DNA of 64,000 nt. It comes from Brevibacterium sp. XM4083 (GTDB lineage Bacteria; Actinomycetota; Actinomycetes; Actinomycetales; Brevibacteriaceae). Of this stretch, positions 61,557 through 64,000 are shown in pieces. A program made the position numbers and the translations under genes. Under the pieces are notes generated by a model, which searched no databases, was not told where the DNA came from, and saw only the letters and a program-made list of their open reading frames with translations. The DNA lies in assembly GCF_006489205.2 (NCBI RefSeq), contig NZ_VFYR02000003.1:613462-677461 (forward strand). Reading direction: 5' to 3'. Position 1 is the first letter of the stretch; each line of letters starts with the position of its first letter.

Positions 61557-62945
61557 ATGGTCGAGCCCGACCCCCGCCGGAGCATCCCGCGCACCGACCA
61601 TCTCCTCGCCCTTCCCGAAGTCGAGGCCGCCCGCGACCGCCTCGGCGAATCGGTCATCCGCGCGGTCATCGCCGATGCCCAGTCCCGCGCGCGGTCCGGT
61701 GAGCTCCCCGTCGCCGAGGTGACCCCCACCGTCATCGCGGCCGTGACCGACCATGGTGCCTCCTCGCTCACCCCGGTGCTCAACGCCACGGGCATCATCG
61801 TCCACACGAACCTCGGTCGCGCACCGCTCTCACCAGCGGCGCAGCAGGCGATCGCCGATGCCGCGGGCTATGTCGACGTCGAACTCGACCTCGAGTCCGG
61901 CAAGCGGAGCAAGCGCGGCGTCGGCGCGAAGCAGGCCCTGCTGCGGGCCTGCCCGGCCGCCGAGGACGCCCTCGTCGTCAACAACGGCGCTGCCGCCCTC
62001 CTCCTCGCCGTCACGGCCTTGCGGGGAAACTCGGCCCCGCAGGGAAGCGGTTCTGCTCAACAGGGGAACGGTACGGCCGCTGACGCCCGATCCGTCACGC
62101 CGGATGAGATCGTCGTCAGCCGCGGGGAGCTCGTCGAGATCGGTGCCGGGTTCCGCCTCCCCGACCTCATGGTCACCACCGGCATGCGGCTGCGCGAGGT
62201 CGGCACGACGAACCGCACCCACCTCGCCGACTACGCTGCCGCGCTCACCCCGGCCACGGCGTGCCTGCTCAAGGTCCATACGAGCAACTTCCGTCTCACC
62301 GGCTTCACCGCCGAGGCGACCCTGACGCAACTGCGCACGCTCGCCGACGAGCACGACCTCCCGCTCATCGCCGACCTCGGCAGCGGTCTGCTCACCCCCG
62401 ATCCCGCACTGCCCGACGAACCCGACATCGACACGGCCCTGCGCGCCGGCGCCGACGTCGTCATCGTCTCCGGCGACAAGCTCCTCGGCGGGCCGCAGGC
62501 CGGGATCCTCCTCGGGTCCACCGCGGCCATCGAGCGCATCGCCACCCACCCGCTGGCCCGTGCGATGCGCACCGACAAGCTCACGCTCGCCGCACTCGAG
62601 GCGACGATCGCCGGGCGCGGCAACCCCGTCCACGATGCCCTCCACATCAACCTCGACCGGCTGCGGGAGCGCACGGAGACCCTCGCCGAGGCAGTCGGCG
62701 GAACCGTCGTCGCCCATGACGGTCGCGTCGGCGGCGGGGGAGCCCCCGGGGTGCCCCTGCCCGGATGGGCCCTCGAGATGCCCGAGGCGCTCGCCGCCCC
62801 CCTGCGCGCAGGCGAGCCCGCCGTCGTCGCCCGAATCCACCAGGGCGTGTGCCTTATCGACCTGCGGTGCGTGCCGGAAGCCGCCGACGACGCTGTCGCC
62901 GCGGCGATCAGGACCGCGTCGGACCGCCTCGGCGAGGGTGCCTGA
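61557..62945 (+). CDS. selA: L-seryl-tRNA(Sec) selenium transferase
   Basis: A 462-residue PLP enzyme that converts Ser-tRNA(Sec) to Sec-tRNA(Sec) using selenophosphate. PLP Lys308 is in VSGDKLLGGPQAG; NATGIIVHTNLGRAPLS and MRTDKLTLAALEAT are conserved. GAGGAGGAGGC precedes ATG 61557. A short low-complexity insertion (Gly/Ser/Gln, around residues 157-182) is extra compared with E. coli. Its stop overlaps the selB start (TGATG). Confidence 0.96.
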   Translation: MVEPDPRRSIPRTDHLLALPEVEAARDRLGESVIRAVIADAQSRARSGELPVAEVTPTVIAAVTDHGASSLTPVLNATGIIVHTNLGRAPLSPAAQQAIADAAGYVDVELDLESGKRSKRGVGAKQALLRACPAAEDALVVNNGAAALLLAVTALRGNSAPQGSGSAQQGNGTAADARSVTPDEIVVSRGELVEIGAGFRLPDLMVTTGMRLREVGTTNRTHLADYAAALTPATACLLKVHTSNFRLTGFTAEATLTQLRTLADEHDLPLIADLGSGLLTPDPALPDEPDIDTALRAGADVVIVSGDKLLGGPQAGILLGSTAAIERIATHPLARAMRTDKLTLAALEATIAGRGNPVHDALHINLDRLRERTETLAEAVGGTVVAHDGRVGGGGAPGVPLPGWALEMPEALAAPLRAGEPAVVARIHQGVCLIDLRCVPEAADDAVAAAIRTASDRLGEGA

Positions 62946-64000
62946 TGTTCGTCGTCGCCACCGCCGGGCACGTCGATCACGGAAAGTCGACCCTGGTCAA
63001 AGCCCTGACCGGGATGGAACCGGACCGGTGGGAAGAAGAGCGCAGGCGCGGGCTGACGATCGATCTCGGGTTCGCGTGGACGACGCTGCCCTCCGGCCGG
63101 GAGGTCGCGTTCGTCGACGTTCCCGGGCATGAGCGGTTCCTGTCCAACATGCTCGCCGGGGTCGGGCCCGCGCCGATCGTCTGCTTCGTCATCGCCGCGG
63201 ACAAGGGGTGGCAGGCCCAGTCGAGCGATCACCGGGATGCGATCACCGCGCTCGGGATCGACCGGGGCCTCGTCGTCATCACCCGCGCGGACCTCGCACC
63301 CGACACCATTGCGGTGACAGAAGCCCAGGTGAGAACCCAGCTGCAGGGCACGCCGCTCGCCGCGGCACCGATCGTCGCGGTCTCGGCGACGACGGGGGAG
63401 GGGATGGACGACCTCGTCGCCCGCCTCGACGAGGTGACCGCAGCGGCCCCGGCCCCCGATCCCGTTGCGCGCGTGCGGCTGTGGCTCGACCGCGCGTTCT
63501 CGATCACCGGGGCGGGCACTGTCGCCACCGGCACGCTGACCGCGGGAACCCTGCAGGTGGGGCAGCGCATGGAGATCGTCGGGGCGACGACGTCGGCCCG
63601 GACGGGGATCCGCGGAATGCAGAGCCGGGAGTCCTCCGCCGAGGTCGTCACCCCGGCCGCCCGGGTTGCGGTCAACCTCCGCGACGTCTCCGCCGACGAC
63701 ATCCACCGCGGTGACGCCCTCATCACCCCGGACGCGTGGCCGATCGTCACCGTCGTCGACGTCCGCCGGACGATGGGTGAGCCCCTCGACGACGGCGTCC
63801 ATGAGCTCATGCTCCACATCGGCACCGCGGCCGTGCCCGTGCGCCTGCGGCCCTTCGACGCCGACCACGCCCGGCTCACCCTCGACCGGCCCCTGCCGCT
63901 CGAGCTCGGCGACCGGGTCGTGCTGCGCAATCCCGGCAGCCGCAATGTCTTCGCAGGCGTCGTCGTCCTCGACGTCGATCCGCCTGAACTGGGACGACGC
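62945..64000 (+). CDS. selB: Selenocysteine-specific elongation factor SelB (3' end outside window)
   Basis: The first 352 residues of SelB run to the window edge without a stop. G1 AGHVDHGKST at residues 7-16, switch region RRRGLTIDLGF, G3 DVPGHERF, and G4 in VITRADLA (TRAD in place of NKxD, as is usual in SelB). EF-Tu-like domains 2 and 3 follow (MQSRESSAEVVTPAARVAVNL). The C-terminal winged-helix domains that bind SECIS are beyond the window. It delivers Sec-tRNA to the UGA of fdhA. Confidence 0.95.
   Translation, partial: MFVVATAGHVDHGKSTLVKALTGMEPDRWEEERRRGLTIDLGFAWTTLPSGREVAFVDVPGHERFLSNMLAGVGPAPIVCFVIAADKGWQAQSSDHRDAITALGIDRGLVVITRADLAPDTIAVTEAQVRTQLQGTPLAAAPIVAVSATTGEGMDDLVARLDEVTAAAPAPDPVARVRLWLDRAFSITGAGTVATGTLTAGTLQVGQRMEIVGATTSARTGIRGMQSRESSAEVVTPAARVAVNLRDVSADDIHRGDALITPDAWPIVTVVDVRRTMGEPLDDGVHELMLHIGTAAVPVRLRPFDADHARLTLDRPLPLELGDRVVLRNPGSRNVFAGVVVLDVDPPELGRR

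Noticed and set aside
1..64000. Insertion sequence, prophage, integron or CRISPR array
   Set aside because: No transposase, integrase or phage gene and no regularly spaced repeat was found. The many CCGCCTCGGCG copies are dispersed and irregular, not an array.

Overview
The window reads as a stretch of chromosome from a high-GC Gram-positive actinobacterium. The order class A PBP, polytopic glycosyltransferase-like protein, rpsF, ssb, rpsR, rplI and, after an insertion, dnaB is the actinobacterial arrangement also seen in mycobacteria. Other actinobacterial signs are codon use strongly biased to G/C third positions, many GTG starts, 1-4 bp stop/start overlaps, and probable leaderless starts. 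A Brevibacterium-like member of the Micrococcales is my guess from general familiarity; the window does not prove it. Genes are dense on both strands, and I see no insertion sequence, prophage, CRISPR array or rRNA.

Layout. 1-5.8 kb: cell wall and ribosomal/replication block (PBP, membrane glycosyltransferase-like protein, rpsF-ssb-rpsR-rplI) closed by a strong hairpin. 5.9-16.4 kb: small accessory genes (YcaC-like hydrolase, HxlR regulator, DUF1345, DUF488, DUF2945, DUF445 and FUSC proteins, ArsR-VOC pair) and an ABC exporter with two tandemly duplicated FtsX-type permeases. 16.6-25.9 kb: dnaB, a pterin dehydratase-like/VOC fusion, a LysR regulator, an acetoacetate-decarboxylase-like/ALDH/epimerase operon, and a TetR regulator with a divergent DJ-1-SDR operon. 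Two promoters here share a TetR-type operator sequence. 25.9-32.6 kb: molybdenum hydroxylase operon (XdhC, FAD subunit, fused FeS-Mo subunit, MocA-like transferase, HAD). 32.7-37.4 kb: cold shock protein, an ArsR-type regulator divergent from a P450-motif/PEP-mutase fusion, FetB-like permease, thioredoxin, methyltransferase. 37.5-43.6 kb: formate dehydrogenase operon whose catalytic subunit is read through an in-frame UGA as selenocysteine. 43.7-50.7 kb: VOC, amidohydrolase/MFS/TetR group, selD, an NTF2-like protein and an XRE regulator. 50.7-58.3 kb: a divergent six-gene lipid cluster. 58.3-61.2 kb: a frameshifted YczE-type membrane gene with glucose dehydrogenase and SMP-30/gluconolactonase genes. 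61.4-64.0 kb: tRNA-Sec, selA and the first part of selB.

How it fits together. The window holds the whole selenocysteine trait: selD makes selenophosphate, the UCA-anticodon tRNA is charged and converted by SelA, SelB delivers it, and the client is the formate dehydrogenase with a SECIS-like hairpin directly after its UGA. The three formate dehydrogenase genes would pass electrons from formate through a four-cluster ferredoxin-like subunit to an NrfD-type quinone reductase. The most striking less-described group is the divergent set at 50.7-58.3 kb. It contains an alkyl-DHAP-synthase-like FAD enzyme, a PlsC acyltransferase and an SDR on one side. On the other side are a fatty acyl-CoA reductase fused to a HAD phosphatase and two related ferritin-like proteins, one with all di-iron ligands and one that has lost most of them. 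These are the activities of a glycerol ether-lipid (alkyl or alkenyl) pathway, so I propose it as a candidate bacterial ether-lipid locus.
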